Shown: positions 24,349 to 32,898 of the stretch, piece after piece
Position numbering within the stretch: the stretch's first letter is position 1
Layout of the letters: each line of letters opens with the position of its first letter
Assembly: GCF_014203715.1 (NCBI RefSeq)
Contig: NZ_JACHJP010000014.1
Location: 51,090 to 115,089 of the forward strand
Direction: 5' to 3'
DNA length: 64,000 bases
Origin: Streptosporangium saharense
Lineage (GTDB): Bacteria; Actinomycetota; Actinomycetes; Streptosporangiales; Streptosporangiaceae
The notes under the pieces: generated by a model
What the model was told of the DNA's origin: nothing
Database searches by the model: none
What the model saw: only the letters and a program-made list of their open reading frames with translations
Program-made: the position numbers and the translations under genes

Positions 24349-24433
24349 TCCAGGCCGTCGAAGGCGTCATGGGATTGCCGAGCCGCCGGCCTGAGCCGCA
24401 GGACGTCAACCTCGCGGCCACGTTCGTCACCGG

Positions 24434-25684
24434 TCAGGGCCGTTCAGACCCGTGGACATCGAGCACCCACGGCGCCATCACGTGCAGGAACTCACGAACG
24501 TTGCGCCGGTAGTCGAAACTCGTCGCGGCCAGAGTCCTTCCGGCGGCGCGTAACCTGCCACGCTCCGCAGGATCGGCGTCAAGCGCCCGCCGAATCGCGG
24601 CAGCGAGCGAGGCAGGGTCCACCGGACGAGCGCTGTAGCCGGTCTGACCATCCCGGACGAGTTCGGCCAGGCCGCCCGCCGTGGTGGCCACCACCGGCGA
24701 GGCTCCCGCTGCGAACGCCTCCAGCGGAGGCCGCCCGAACGGCTCGACCCTGGAGGGGACAATGACCGCGTCGAGCGCCGGGTGGGCCAGCAGTGTCCGC
24801 ACACCAGAGTCGAACCGGGTCATCAGGGTGACATCCAGCTGTCGGGCAGCGATCTTGGCAGCCAAGTACCGCTGGTAGCCGGTTGGCCGGTCGGTCTCGG
24901 TGACAGCGGCGAGCACGGTGTGCGGCACGTTCCCGTCCAGGAGCGTGAGGGCATCCAGCAGATCGTCCCACCCCTTGTATGGCTCGGCGCGCCCATAGGC
25001 CAGCAGGAACGCCTTCGTGGCTGCGGCCGGCAGCAGCCGCGCCTCCGGAGCAGGAATTCGCCACTCGGAACCGGTGAGCCCGTCGTACAGGTCGACCAAG
25101 GCGTGCTCCGGCAGTCCGTAGGCGACGTTCAGGTGTTGCCGCATGTGGCCGCAGATAGCGGCCACGTGCCCGCCGGACCCGGTCAGCTCAGCCAAGCCGT
25201 TCCGTTCCCAGGAGATGCGCGCAGCATTACGCGGATCGTGCAAGGCGGCGGTGGCATGCGCGACAAGCACCGTCCTCCGACGCACCCGCAGCGGCACAAG
25301 GGCTCCGAGCCCGAAGAACGGCACGTCGGAAGCCAGCACGAGCAGGTTCCGCTCACCGGCCAGATGGGCGATGGCCTGGGCCGCACTACCGGACGCCTTC
25401 TTGAAGCCGTCCAGATCGGCGAAGCGCCGCAGGCCGCCGGTGCCATTGTCGACCGGCACCACATGCCCGCCGACCTGCCGGACGAGTTCGAGGCTGGCCG
25501 CGTGCCAGACGGGATCGTACTCAGGACTGGCCGGAACCAGTTCGATCGGCATCACGATCAGCTGGACGTGCGGGGCGATGACCTGGACGACCGCTTCCAG
25601 CAGGGCGCGATTGCAGCGACCCGCACCAGTGCCGTACCCGTAGAAGCCGTCATGGACGGCGATGACCACCGTCCCACCGTTCAC
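24434..25684 (-). CDS. GT-B glycosyltransferase (GT4-like)
   Basis: 416 residues from the GTG at 25684, which overlaps the stop of the kinase gene by 4 bp; a longer upstream frame is shadow. The N-terminal Rossmann-like start is TVVIAVHDGFYGYGTGAGR. The C-terminal donor-binding domain carries LLAYGRAEPYKGWDDLLDAL and the EX7E motif in RVEPFGRPPLEAF, followed by VVATTAGGLAELV. No signal peptide or membrane span: a cytosolic enzyme using a sugar nucleotide. It is the last gene of the pterin-type operon, so it may glycosylate the pathway product, as in known pterin glycosides; the acceptor is unproven. Confidence 0.88.
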   Translation of the reverse strand: MNGGTVVIAVHDGFYGYGTGAGRCNRALLEAVVQVIAPHVQLIVMPIELVPASPEYDPVWHAASLELVRQVGGHVVPVDNGTGGLRRFADLDGFKKASGSAAQAIAHLAGERNLLVLASDVPFFGLGALVPLRVRRRTVLVAHATAALHDPRNAARISWERNGLAELTGSGGHVAAICGHMRQHLNVAYGLPEHALVDLYDGLTGSEWRIPAPEARLLPAAATKAFLLAYGRAEPYKGWDDLLDALTLLDGNVPHTVLAAVTETDRPTGYQRYLAAKIAARQLDVTLMTRFDSGVRTLLAHPALDAVIVPSRVEPFGRPPLEAFAAGASPVVATTAGGLAELVRDGQTGYSARPVDPASLAAAIRRALDADPAERGRLRAAGRTLAATSFDYRRNVREFLHVMAPWVLDVHGSERP

Positions 25685-26358
25685 GACGGCTCCCCGGTGA
25701 GGATGTCGCGGACGGCCGTGACATTGACCCGGCGTGCGTTGTGGCCAGACAGGCGAACCATCGGCTGAACGCGCAGCAGCGCGCAAAGCAGCGGATCGAA
25801 GGCGGCGACCGCCCGGCCTGGGGCGAGGTAGAAGCGGCGCAGCCGTTCCAGCGGCTCGATGCGGGACCACGGGTGCCCGGCGTCGGCATCATGCCGCCGG
25901 TCGAGACTGGCCGAGGGTTCCAGGTCGAACACGACGTACAGCGCGGGGACGAGCAGCCACCCGGCACGGAGCTGGTCGACGACCCAGCTGACACGGGCGG
26001 CGAGCAACTCCTCATCGTCGATGGAGTGGGCGTAGGCGAGCGCGGACAGCCAGTCACGGTCGGCGACGACCGTCGGGTGGACGGCGAGCAGCGGCTCAGC
26101 CTGGGCGGTCTTGAGCAGCCAGTTGGCCTGGTGGGCGTCGTCGTCGGCGACACCGGGATGGTCGGCGTGGGCCAGAGTCGCGCCGGCGGAGGTGGTGTAT
26201 TCGCCGAGCACGGGAACCCCGGCGCCGCTCAGGTGCTCAGCGATGGTGGTCTTGCCCGCGCCGGGCATCCCTTCGAGCACGATCAGCCGCCCGCGGCCGG
26301 GCGCGTCGAGCGCCGGTGTGGTGTCGGTGGCGTCAGAACAGGGGCGAGTGGTCCTCAT
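25681..26358 (-). CDS. P-loop kinase, nucleoside/nucleotide-kinase-like
   Basis: 225 residues. The Walker A is GMPGAGKTT at residues 30-38 after a strand RLIVLE; ADRDWLSAL near 98 resembles the acidic/Arg motif of deoxynucleoside and thymidylate kinases. The C-terminal part has an Arg-rich lid-like segment (SLDRRHDADAG) and RLRRFY. The first 24 residues are unconserved and overlap the end of the DUF2797 gene by 26 bp. It may phosphorylate a nucleoside- or pterin-like small molecule, but substrate specificity cannot be read from the sequence. Confidence 0.8.
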   Translation of the reverse strand: MRTTRPCSDATDTTPALDAPGRGRLIVLEGMPGAGKTTIAEHLSGAGVPVLGEYTTSAGATLAHADHPGVADDDAHQANWLLKTAQAEPLLAVHPTVVADRDWLSALAYAHSIDDEELLAARVSWVVDQLRAGWLLVPALYVVFDLEPSASLDRRHDADAGHPWSRIEPLERLRRFYLAPGRAVAAFDPLLCALLRVQPMVRLSGHNARRVNVTAVRDILTGEPS

Positions 26359-27268
26359 GTCGATGTCGTGGCCTTGCTCTGGGAGATGTGTGGAGGCCGA
26401 CCGGACGCGTCTGGGCGTCGACAGCCGCGAGAGAGAAGCCGGCCAGGCGGCGCATGTCTGTGAGCACCGGCCCGGCAGAGGTGTTCAGCAGCAGGTGACG
26501 GCCGACGACCGCGTGAACCGTCCCTGCCAGCACGGCCTGGTCGGCGTGCTCGTCGAGACCGGTCACCTCGGCGTAGGTGCCGGGCGGGGGCTGGTCGAGC
26601 CCGTAGACGACAGCCAGGTCGCGCACGTCGGCCCTGCCAACCGGGGTGAGACTGCTCGGCCACGCGACGGCGGTGATGGCGGCGTGCGCCTTTTCCACCT
26701 GCTCAGCGCGTTCGTGCTCGTCGGGAAGCGTCCACCAGGCGTCGGCCTTGGCGCGGCTGCTGATGCGCTCGCGTGCCAGCCCGGCCTGGGCGATGCCCTG
26801 CTCGGTTCGGCGAATCGCCGTGAACGGCCCAGCGGCCAGCAGGCTGTAGCAGATGGCGCCCTGCTCCAGGAGCCGGTCCTGGCCGCGGTCGGCCGCGGTG
26901 AGCCCGATCTTGACCAGGCCGCGCCCGAACCACGCCAAGTACAGCAGCCAGTTCCTGTCGTCCTCGCCGAGGACGGCGTCGCGGGCCAGGGCGCGGCCTC
27001 GGTCAGCGGCCGCGCATGACGGGCATTGCGCGTCCACACCCTGCGGGATGGCCGCCCCGACCGGGCACGGAACGCGCCGTCCCACCGTCCACACCCCGAT
27101 GCAACCGCGCGGGCCGACCAGTTGCCAGCCGAACCGGTGGCCGACGCCGGCGGGGCGGCCACGCTCACCGTCAGCCGGGTTGCCGGGCAGCGGCAGCACC
27201 GTCAGGGTCGGGATCCCGGACTCCCAGTGCAGCCCGGTAGAACGCCATGCGGGTGGCTGCGTCGTCAT
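26333..27268 (-). CDS. DUF2797 protein
   Basis: 311 residues from the ATG at 27268, preceded by a GGGAGG-containing ribosome site. This start overlaps the NDK-like gene by about 98 bp, and a GTG at 27199 would reduce that to 28 bp. The central part (about 135-215) has the DUF2797 landmarks CPVGAAIPQ, CPSCAAADRG, then NWLLYLAWFG and VKIGLTAADRGQDRLLEQGA. The Y-L-x(n)-K-I-G-L-T-x(n)-R pattern is reminiscent of a GIY-YIG fold, an old suspicion rather than proof. Function unknown. It is embedded in the pterin/kinase operon, so it is probably part of the pathway. Confidence 0.78.
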   Translation of the reverse strand: MTTQPPAWRSTGLHWESGIPTLTVLPLPGNPADGERGRPAGVGHRFGWQLVGPRGCIGVWTVGRRVPCPVGAAIPQGVDAQCPSCAAADRGRALARDAVLGEDDRNWLLYLAWFGRGLVKIGLTAADRGQDRLLEQGAICYSLLAAGPFTAIRRTEQGIAQAGLARERISSRAKADAWWTLPDEHERAEQVEKAHAAITAVAWPSSLTPVGRADVRDLAVVYGLDQPPPGTYAEVTGLDEHADQAVLAGTVHAVVGRHLLLNTSAGPVLTDMRRLAGFSLAAVDAQTRPVGLHTSPRARPRHRHEDHSPLF

Positions 27269-28010
27269 CTGTCTCGGCCCTCCCGTAGTGCTCCCGCAGT
27301 ACCGACCAGCCGGCCAGGTGGACGATGTCCGCGAGTGCCTCGCCGGGGTTGTCGGGCATATGCAGGTGATTCTGGAGCCTGTCCGCGCCGAACTCCCGGC
27401 GAATACGAGACTTGATCTCGTCGTCGGCATGGGGAGTGTGCGAGCGCAGTAGCAGCACCGTCACCGGGCCGCTGGTGAGGTAGGCGTCGACGGCGGCGAC
27501 GAAGTCCTCGCCATAGGCGTCGGGGTACATGCGGCGTGTGTCGGCCGACGACAGGAGATGAGGGTGGACGTTGAGGACGTCGTGCGCGGTTTCCAGCCGG
27601 TCGCGGATCAGGCCGGTCGGCGCACCGGGTTTGATCAGCGCAACGGTGAGCGACCAGCCGGGCCACCGGAGCCGATCGCCTCCTTCACGCATCCGGATGG
27701 CCCACATACGTAGACAGCGACACTGCCGTTCACCAAGGTCGTCGGGATGCCTCGGCGGATCAGCGGACGCGAACGTCAGCGCGTCGGCGACGCACGTACG
27801 GCACGCCCCGTCCGGCATGATCGGCTCGATGCCGAGCAGTCCGAACGGGATCTCGGCTCGATAGACGGCCCACCACAGATCCCACGGGCTGGACACCCGC
27901 ACCACGACCGGGTCGTTCACGTCGACGGCGCCGGACACCTGGCGCTGAAGGACGAAGCCGAGCAACGCCTTGGGCACGTCCCGCGCACGCAGTGGTATCG
28001 GCGCGCTCAC
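27171..28010 (-). CDS. Fusion: Cys-containing N-terminal domain + nucleoside-diphosphate-kinase-like domain
   Basis: 279 residues from the GTG at 28010 (4-bp overlap with the PTPS stop). Residues 1-115 are a domain I do not recognise, with Cys at 70, 73, 97 and 99 (CRTC and CRC), suggesting metal binding. From 119 the sequence follows NDK: LTVALIKPGAPTGLI (NDK start TLVLIKPDA), YLTSGPVTVLLL at 177-188 (NDK MTSGPVV), and QNHLHMPDNPGEA at 213-225, aligning with N-x-x-H-G-S-D so that His217 would be the phosphohistidine. Gly-Ser after the His is Met-Pro. The domain may transfer a phosphate to a nucleotide-like intermediate. Confidence 0.75.
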   Translation of the reverse strand: MSAPIPLRARDVPKALLGFVLQRQVSGAVDVNDPVVVRVSSPWDLWWAVYRAEIPFGLLGIEPIMPDGACRTCVADALTFASADPPRHPDDLGERQCRCLRMWAIRMREGGDRLRWPGWSLTVALIKPGAPTGLIRDRLETAHDVLNVHPHLLSSADTRRMYPDAYGEDFVAAVDAYLTSGPVTVLLLRSHTPHADDEIKSRIRREFGADRLQNHLHMPDNPGEALADIVHLAGWSVLREHYGRAETDDDAATRMAFYRAALGVRDPDPDGAAAARQPG

Positions 28011-28498
28011 GCCGTTGCCTTCGCCAGGACAACGCTCGCCACGGCCCGCGTGTCGGGCGCCTCGGCGAGCACGAGCTCTACCCGGTCGATGCCGGGCGCA
28101 CCGTCCACGTACGGCATCAGCCGGTCGAGCAGGTAGCCGGCGAGTTCCTCGGTGGTGGTGTTCGGCACCGGCAGCAGCGCCACTACCCGCCGGGGGAAGC
28201 TGTACCAGTCGTCGCCGCACTCGACGATCACCCGCCCGTCCGCCACGTGGCAGGTGCCGACGACCGGTGTCTCGGGCAGGAGCGTACGCCGCTTCAACGG
28301 CTCGATAACCTCTCTCAGGCCCTCCTTCACCCGGCGGAAGTCCAGCACCATGCCGGTCCCGTCCGGGTCACCGTGCAGCCGCACAGTGACCGTGAAGGTG
28401 TGACCGTGCAGCGGTTCCAGCGTCCGGTCGTGAATGCCCGCGTGAGCGGCGGAGAACACATGTGCGCCGCCCCCGCCGATCTCTATCTGGAAACTCAT
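28007..28498 (-). CDS. 6-pyruvoyltetrahydropterin synthase / QueD family, Cys-less (PTPS-III-like)
   Basis: 163 residues. The zinc ligands are His19 in FSAAH and His31/His33 in LHGH; VPNTTTEELA near 111 is the family P-T-x-E motif. The catalytic cysteine normally four residues before HGH (C-x-x-x-HGH) is missing. Instead Glu28 precedes it in LEPLHGH, the E-x-x-HGH pattern reported for PTPS-III enzymes. Those cleave the side chain of dihydroneopterin triphosphate to give 6-hydroxymethyl-dihydropterin. It follows the FolE gene by 40 bp, so its substrate would be the FolE product. Confidence 0.88.
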   Translation of the reverse strand: MSFQIEIGGGGAHVFSAAHAGIHDRTLEPLHGHTFTVTVRLHGDPDGTGMVLDFRRVKEGLREVIEPLKRRTLLPETPVVGTCHVADGRVIVECGDDWYSFPRRVVALLPVPNTTTEELAGYLLDRLMPYVDGAPGIDRVELVLAEAPDTRAVASVVLAKATA

Positions 28499-28538
28499 GG
28501 AATCCCTCGATCCCTTCTGTCCCACTGGTTTCAAGCGG

Positions 28539-29144
28539 CTATCGGCCGACGCGAGCGAGCTGGAAGAACTCCTGGCGAGCGCGGGCGTCGTCGCGCAACA
28601 GCCCGTGTACGGCGGAGGTGAGGGTCGCGGCTCCATCAACGCGGGCGCCGCGCAGCGACATGCACAGGTGCTCGGCCTCCAGGACGACGCCGACGCCCTT
28701 CGGCCGCAGGTTCTCCTGCAGCCAGTCGGCGATCTGCTGGGTGAGCCGCTCCTGCACCTGCGGGCCATGCGCGAACCACTCGACGAGGCGGGCCAGCTTC
28801 GACAGACCGAGTATCCGCTTGCCGGGCAGGTAGGCGACATAGGCCATCCCGGTGAAGGGCAGCATGTGGTGCTCGCACAGCGACTCGAACGGGATGCGCC
28901 GCTCGATGACGAGCTGCTCGTAGTCACGGTCGTTGGGGAAGGTCGTCGCGTCGAACGGGCGGGGTGTGCACATCTCGGCGAGCGCCCGCGCCATCCGGCC
29001 GGGTGACTCGGCCATGCCCTCCCGGTCGAGGGCGACGCCGAGCGCGGACAGCAGAGCGCGGGCGGCCTTCTCAGCGGCTTCCAGGTCACGGGTCGGCCCG
29101 TCAGGCCGAACCACCATCCGGATCGGAGCCTCGGCGATCGTCAT
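28539..29144 (-). CDS. folE: GTP cyclohydrolase I (second/specialised copy)
   Basis: 201 residues with the FolE zinc motif SLCEHHMLPF (Cys90, His92, His93), the GTP-binding GLSKLARLVEWFA segment, VQERLTQQIA, and HLCMSLRG (His159, Cys161). It converts GTP to 7,8-dihydroneopterin triphosphate. Its ATG overlaps the FolB stop by 4 bp. Neither folP nor folK lies beside it, so this is unlikely to be the housekeeping folate operon and is probably a pathway-specific copy. Confidence 0.95.
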   Translation of the reverse strand: MTIAEAPIRMVVRPDGPTRDLEAAEKAARALLSALGVALDREGMAESPGRMARALAEMCTPRPFDATTFPNDRDYEQLVIERRIPFESLCEHHMLPFTGMAYVAYLPGKRILGLSKLARLVEWFAHGPQVQERLTQQIADWLQENLRPKGVGVVLEAEHLCMSLRGARVDGAATLTSAVHGLLRDDARARQEFFQLARVGR

Positions 29145-29548
29145 GCCGCGACGCTCCCCTCAAGATCGGCGCCGGTCAGATCCGAGGCCGGGTAGTCGGC
29201 GAGGCCACGGCGGATGGCGACGCCGACGCTGTCGGTGAACCGGAGCGCGCCCGGCTTGTGGACCCGCACCCGGACCGCCGTTGCGCCGAAGCCAACGACG
29301 ATCGTGTGCGCGACCGCCTCGGCCAGCGCCTCGACCGTCCTGTACTCCGACTCCTCGACCAGGGCGATGACCGCCTTGGTGGCGCTCCGGTAGTCCCAGC
29401 CGTCGGCCAGGCTGTCGCTGCGAGCGACCTTCCGCAGGTCCGTACCGACCTTCAGGTCGAGAACCACGTCGGACTTGGCCAACCGCTCCGGATCTGTGAC
29501 GCCGATGACGCATCGCAGCCGCAGCTTGTCGATCTCGATCTCGTCCAC
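29141..29548 (-). CDS. folB-like: Dihydroneopterin aldolase-like protein (FolB family)
   Basis: 135 residues from the GTG at 29548, preceded by AAAGGACTGG; a longer frame to 29626 is not supported. FolB landmarks: IEIDKLRLRCVIGVTDPER at the start, Tyr53 in WDYRSATKAV, RTVEALAEAVA with Glu74, and VHKPGALRF with the expected catalytic Lys98. FolB makes 6-hydroxymethyl-dihydropterin or epimerises dihydroneopterin. Together with a PTPS-III-like enzyme there are two candidate side-chain cleaving activities in one operon, so one may have another role. First gene of the operon. Confidence 0.9.
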   Translation of the reverse strand: MDEIEIDKLRLRCVIGVTDPERLAKSDVVLDLKVGTDLRKVARSDSLADGWDYRSATKAVIALVEESEYRTVEALAEAVAHTIVVGFGATAVRVRVHKPGALRFTDSVGVAIRRGLADYPASDLTGADLEGSVAA

Positions 29549-29737
29549 GCGTTTCCAGTCCTTTCTCCACGTGCGGGATGTGGCGGGCGACGAAGGCCGA
29601 AGAGTTCTCGTGCACGAGCTGACCATCCGGTTTACGCTCCGATCAGCCGCCCGTACGGATCGTCACCTACCCAGACCGGGGCCGCCCAGAGGGCTGGTGT
29701 TGCCGCAACACCGCAGCAACAGAGGGAGCTGGTCGAG
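29549..29737. promoter_or_regulatory. Divergent promoter region, pterin operon / XRE regulator
   Basis: 189 bp between the FolB start (minus) and the XRE start (plus). The coding bias drops here and both genes need a promoter in it. No palindrome stands out clearly; GGGAG at 29724-29728 is the ribosome site of the XRE gene. Confidence 0.5.
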
Positions 29738-31093
29738 ATGGGCGAGCACCACAGCACCACGGCGATGATGTTCGGGCTGGTCCTGAGGCACCTGCGCAAG
29801 CAGGCCGGGCTGACGCAGCGGGAACTCGGCAGGCGCGCTCTCTATGACCACACGAGAATCTCCCGCGCCGAGAACGGAGAGATCCTCACCCCGGAGCCCA
29901 TGGTCGCCACGCTAGACAACGTCCTGGGCGCCGGCGGGCTGCTGTTCGGGCTGCGGAGGATGGCAGAGTCCGAGAATAGAGTCCCGATTGTGGCGAGGGT
30001 GCCTGGCTTCTACGACGGCGAACCGGTCATCCTGGACATGATGACCGCGGACGGAAGGATCGTCAGGGTGACCATCTCGCGACGTCAGTTCACACAGCTG
30101 CTTGCCTCTGGCGCCCTGTCCGGCGCATTTCCCGGCCTGGCCGAACCGGAGCAGGCCCAGCGAGTCACCCGCGCGCTCGACCGGCCATCCCGCGTCGACG
30201 GCGAAGTCATCGACTACTTCCGGCGCGTCCTGGCCGAGCACTACAGCGCCGACAAGATGCTCGGCCCCCGCAGCCTTCTGCGGCCGGTGCTCGCGCAGAT
30301 CGACGTCCTGGACGAGCTGCGGCGCGGCGCCGGGGCCAAGCACGCCGATCCGCTGCTGCAGACCCTCGCCCAGTACGCCGAGATGGCCGGCTGGCTCCAC
30401 CAGGACCTCGGCGAGCTTGACGCCGCCATGAACTGGACCCGTCGAGCGGCCGAATGGGCTCTGTGCGCCGGTGACACCCAACTGTCGGCATACATGCTGG
30501 TCCGCCAGTCCAACATCGCGTGCCTCACCGACGACTACGCCGCAGTCGTGCACCTCGCCGCCGCCGCGCGCCGCCGCCCGGCCGAACTCGAACCCAAGCT
30601 GGACGCCCTCGCGGCCCAGCAGCAGGCCCGCGGCCTGGTGATGCTCGGCGAGTCCGACGAGTGCTTCGCCCTGCTCGACCAGGCGGCCGACACGCTGCGT
30701 GACCACCCGCACGTCACCCACCCCAACGTGCCGGTCTACCTGCACCACTACGACGTCGATGCGCTACGGGAACAGTCCGCCGTCTGCCACCGGGCCGCAG
30801 GCCGGGCGGACACGGCCGTCTCCATCCTGGAGGAGCAGATCGAGAAACTGCCCGCCAACGTGACCCGAGACCGTGGCCACCTGACCGCCAAGCTTGCCGT
30901 CGCGGTCGTCCAGACGGCACACCCCGACGTGGCGCGTGCCGCGCACCTCGGCCAGTACGCGCTTGGCGTCGCCCGCCAGACCGGCTCCGTCCGCATCCAC
31001 CGCGAACTGCGCACGCTCGACAGCGAGCTACTGCGCCGGTGGCCGGACGACGCCGCCTCCCGGGACTTCCACGAGGCGCTCGTCGCCGTGTGA
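29738..31093 (+). CDS. XRE-family regulator with C-terminal helical (TPR-like) region
   Basis: 451 residues from the ATG at 29738 with GGGAG 9 nt upstream; a longer frame to 28964 is shadow. The helix-turn-helix is near residues 10-65 (GLVLRHLRKQAGLTQRELG, then DHTRISRAENGE). After a short beta-rich linker the remaining 350 residues are Ala/Leu-rich helices with W-x-x-x-A and TPR-like spacing (LLQTLAQYAEMAGWLHQDLGE and onward). Such proteins in actinobacteria usually sense a small molecule or peptide. It is divergent from the FolB-to-glycosyltransferase operon and is its likely regulator. Confidence 0.87.
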   Translation: MGEHHSTTAMMFGLVLRHLRKQAGLTQRELGRRALYDHTRISRAENGEILTPEPMVATLDNVLGAGGLLFGLRRMAESENRVPIVARVPGFYDGEPVILDMMTADGRIVRVTISRRQFTQLLASGALSGAFPGLAEPEQAQRVTRALDRPSRVDGEVIDYFRRVLAEHYSADKMLGPRSLLRPVLAQIDVLDELRRGAGAKHADPLLQTLAQYAEMAGWLHQDLGELDAAMNWTRRAAEWALCAGDTQLSAYMLVRQSNIACLTDDYAAVVHLAAAARRRPAELEPKLDALAAQQQARGLVMLGESDECFALLDQAADTLRDHPHVTHPNVPVYLHHYDVDALREQSAVCHRAAGRADTAVSILEEQIEKLPANVTRDRGHLTAKLAVAVVQTAHPDVARAAHLGQYALGVARQTGSVRIHRELRTLDSELLRRWPDDAASRDFHEALVAV

Positions 31094-31174
31094 CCCCGCA
31101 TCTCACCCGGGTTGGCGGTCTCAGGTGTGGCCCCGTGCGGGTTAGTTGGGGCTTTCCGTGGAAAAGTGTCTGGA

Positions 31175-32491
31175 ATGCGCTTCCACGCGGATCTGCACAT
31201 CCACTCGAAGTACTCGCGGGCGTGCAGCAAGGACAGTGACCTGGCGCATCTGACCAGGTGGGCGCGGCACAAGGGTGTCACGCTGATGGGGACGGGCGAC
31301 TTCACGCACCCGTCCTGGTTCGGGTTGCTCCGCGAGGGGCTCGTGCCCGCAGAGCCCGGCCTGTTCAGGCTGCGTGACGATCTCGACCGGGAGGTCGCCA
31401 GGACGCTGCCGTCCTCGGTCGCCTCGGCCCCGGTGCGGTTCATGCTCACGGTCGAGGTGTCCACGGTCTATCGGCGTGGAGGCCGTACCAGAAAGCTCCA
31501 CCACCTGATCAACGTGCCGGGCTTCGAGGAGGCCGAGGCGCTCAACCGCGAGCTGGGCAAGATCGCCGACCTGGGCTCGGACGGCAGGCCGACGCTGGGT
31601 CTCGACTCCCGCGACCTGCTGGAGATCACGCTCAACAGCGGCGAGGGGTCCTATCTGGTCCCGGCCCACGTGTGGACGCCGTGGTTCGGGGTCTTCGGCT
31701 CCAAGTCGGGCTTCGACACGGTCGAGGAGTGCTACGGCGACCTGTCGGAGCACATCTTCGCGCTGGAGACGGGCCTGTCGAGCGATCCGGAGATGAACCG
31801 GCGGGTCTCCGCGCTGGACGGCTACCGCCTGGTCAGCTACTCCGACGCGCACTCCCCGCCCAGGATCGGCCGTGAGACCACGGTGCTCGACACCGATCTC
31901 GACTACTTCGCGGTGCTGCGGGCGCTGCGGACCGGGGAGGGCTACGAGGGGACCGTCGAGTTCTTCCCCGAGGAGGGCCGCTACCACCTGGACGGTCACC
32001 GCAAGTGCGGCGTCAGGCTGGAGCCCGAGGAGACGCGGCGTCTCGGCGGGATCTGCCCGGTGTGTGGCAGGCCGCTGACGGTCGGGGTGCTGAGCCGCGT
32101 CGAGGACCTGGCCGACCGTCCCGCTGGTGTACGGCCCGCGGGCGACACCTCCGTCTCCGAGGGGCTCGTCCCGCTGCCGGAGATCGTGGGCGAGATCCTC
32201 GACGTCGGGCCGACCAGCAAGAAGGTCGTCGGCGAGGTCGACAGGCTCGTCGCGGCCCTCGGCCCCGAGCTGCGGATTCTCCAGGAGACGCCGGTCGGCG
32301 ACCTTGAGTCCCGGCTTCCCCGGCTGGGTGAGGCGATCGGCAGGCTGCGCCGGGGCGAGGTGATCAGCGATCCGGGCTTCGACGGCGAGTACGGCGTGAT
32401 CCGCCTGTTCGCCCCCGGAGAGCAGGAGGCGCCGACGCTCTTCGACACCTCGGCGCTGAAGAACGGCCTAAAGGACCGTCATGTTGGGTAA
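31175..32491 (+). CDS. Endonuclease Q-like PHP-domain protein
   Basis: 438 residues from the ATG at 31175 (MRFHADLHIHSKYS). The PHP metal motifs are HADLHIHSKYSRAC at 4-17, GTGDFTHPSWF near 40, TVEVSTVY near 97, PAHVWTPWFGVFG near 168, and SYSDAHSPPRIG near 232. A zinc-finger pair follows (HRKCGV and CPVCGRPL near 285-310), then a helical tail (VGPTSKKVVGEVDRLV). This layout matches endonuclease Q and its bacterial relatives, which nick DNA 5' of deaminated bases or abasic sites. Bacterial members are also found as uncharacterised proteins, so repair is inferred. It stands alone. Confidence 0.85.
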   Translation: MRFHADLHIHSKYSRACSKDSDLAHLTRWARHKGVTLMGTGDFTHPSWFGLLREGLVPAEPGLFRLRDDLDREVARTLPSSVASAPVRFMLTVEVSTVYRRGGRTRKLHHLINVPGFEEAEALNRELGKIADLGSDGRPTLGLDSRDLLEITLNSGEGSYLVPAHVWTPWFGVFGSKSGFDTVEECYGDLSEHIFALETGLSSDPEMNRRVSALDGYRLVSYSDAHSPPRIGRETTVLDTDLDYFAVLRALRTGEGYEGTVEFFPEEGRYHLDGHRKCGVRLEPEETRRLGGICPVCGRPLTVGVLSRVEDLADRPAGVRPAGDTSVSEGLVPLPEIVGEILDVGPTSKKVVGEVDRLVAALGPELRILQETPVGDLESRLPRLGEAIGRLRRGEVISDPGFDGEYGVIRLFAPGEQEAPTLFDTSALKNGLKDRHVG

Positions 32492-32898
32492 GTGCGTTAT
32501 GGCACACGAAATTACGGCATTCATCGTATAGAAAAGGCGATGTTAGGTATTTACGTTATAGTCCGGGCGCTCCGTGAATGCCGATATCCGTGTAGAGAAA
32601 ACGGCGTTCCGCAGCCGATTGGATAACGCTTCGGTAACGTTTCCCTGTTCACGACCTGCGTCGTTTACGGAAAGTCATAGTGACATTGACTACGAGAATT
32701 TCCGGTAACCGGCAGATCGTCGCAGCTAGAGTACGGTCGCACACAGAGCGAAGCCACGGATGGAGAGTAAACAACCACGCTTCGTAGGTCTTGACCGATT
32801 TAATCCTTTTCTGGATCAATCATGAGGCTTCACCCCGCCCCATATCGTGGCCCGGAGCCAAAGTGACCCCGCTACCCCTCGAACCCCCGACTGCCCGC
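32492..32898. other. AT-richer intergenic region, promoter side of the SulP/Dab operon
   Basis: No supportable gene. The stretch 32500-32780 is clearly less GC-rich than its surroundings, with near-repeats such as TTACGTTATAG, GTTACGG and TAACGTTT. It probably contains the promoter(s) for what follows. No clear -35/-10 pair or terminator could be chosen. Confidence 0.45.

Noticed and set aside
24434-29548. Deazapurine (queuosine-type) pathway
   Set aside because: FolE and a PTPS are present but no QueE- or QueC-like protein is, and the PTPS lacks the catalytic Cys of QueD.
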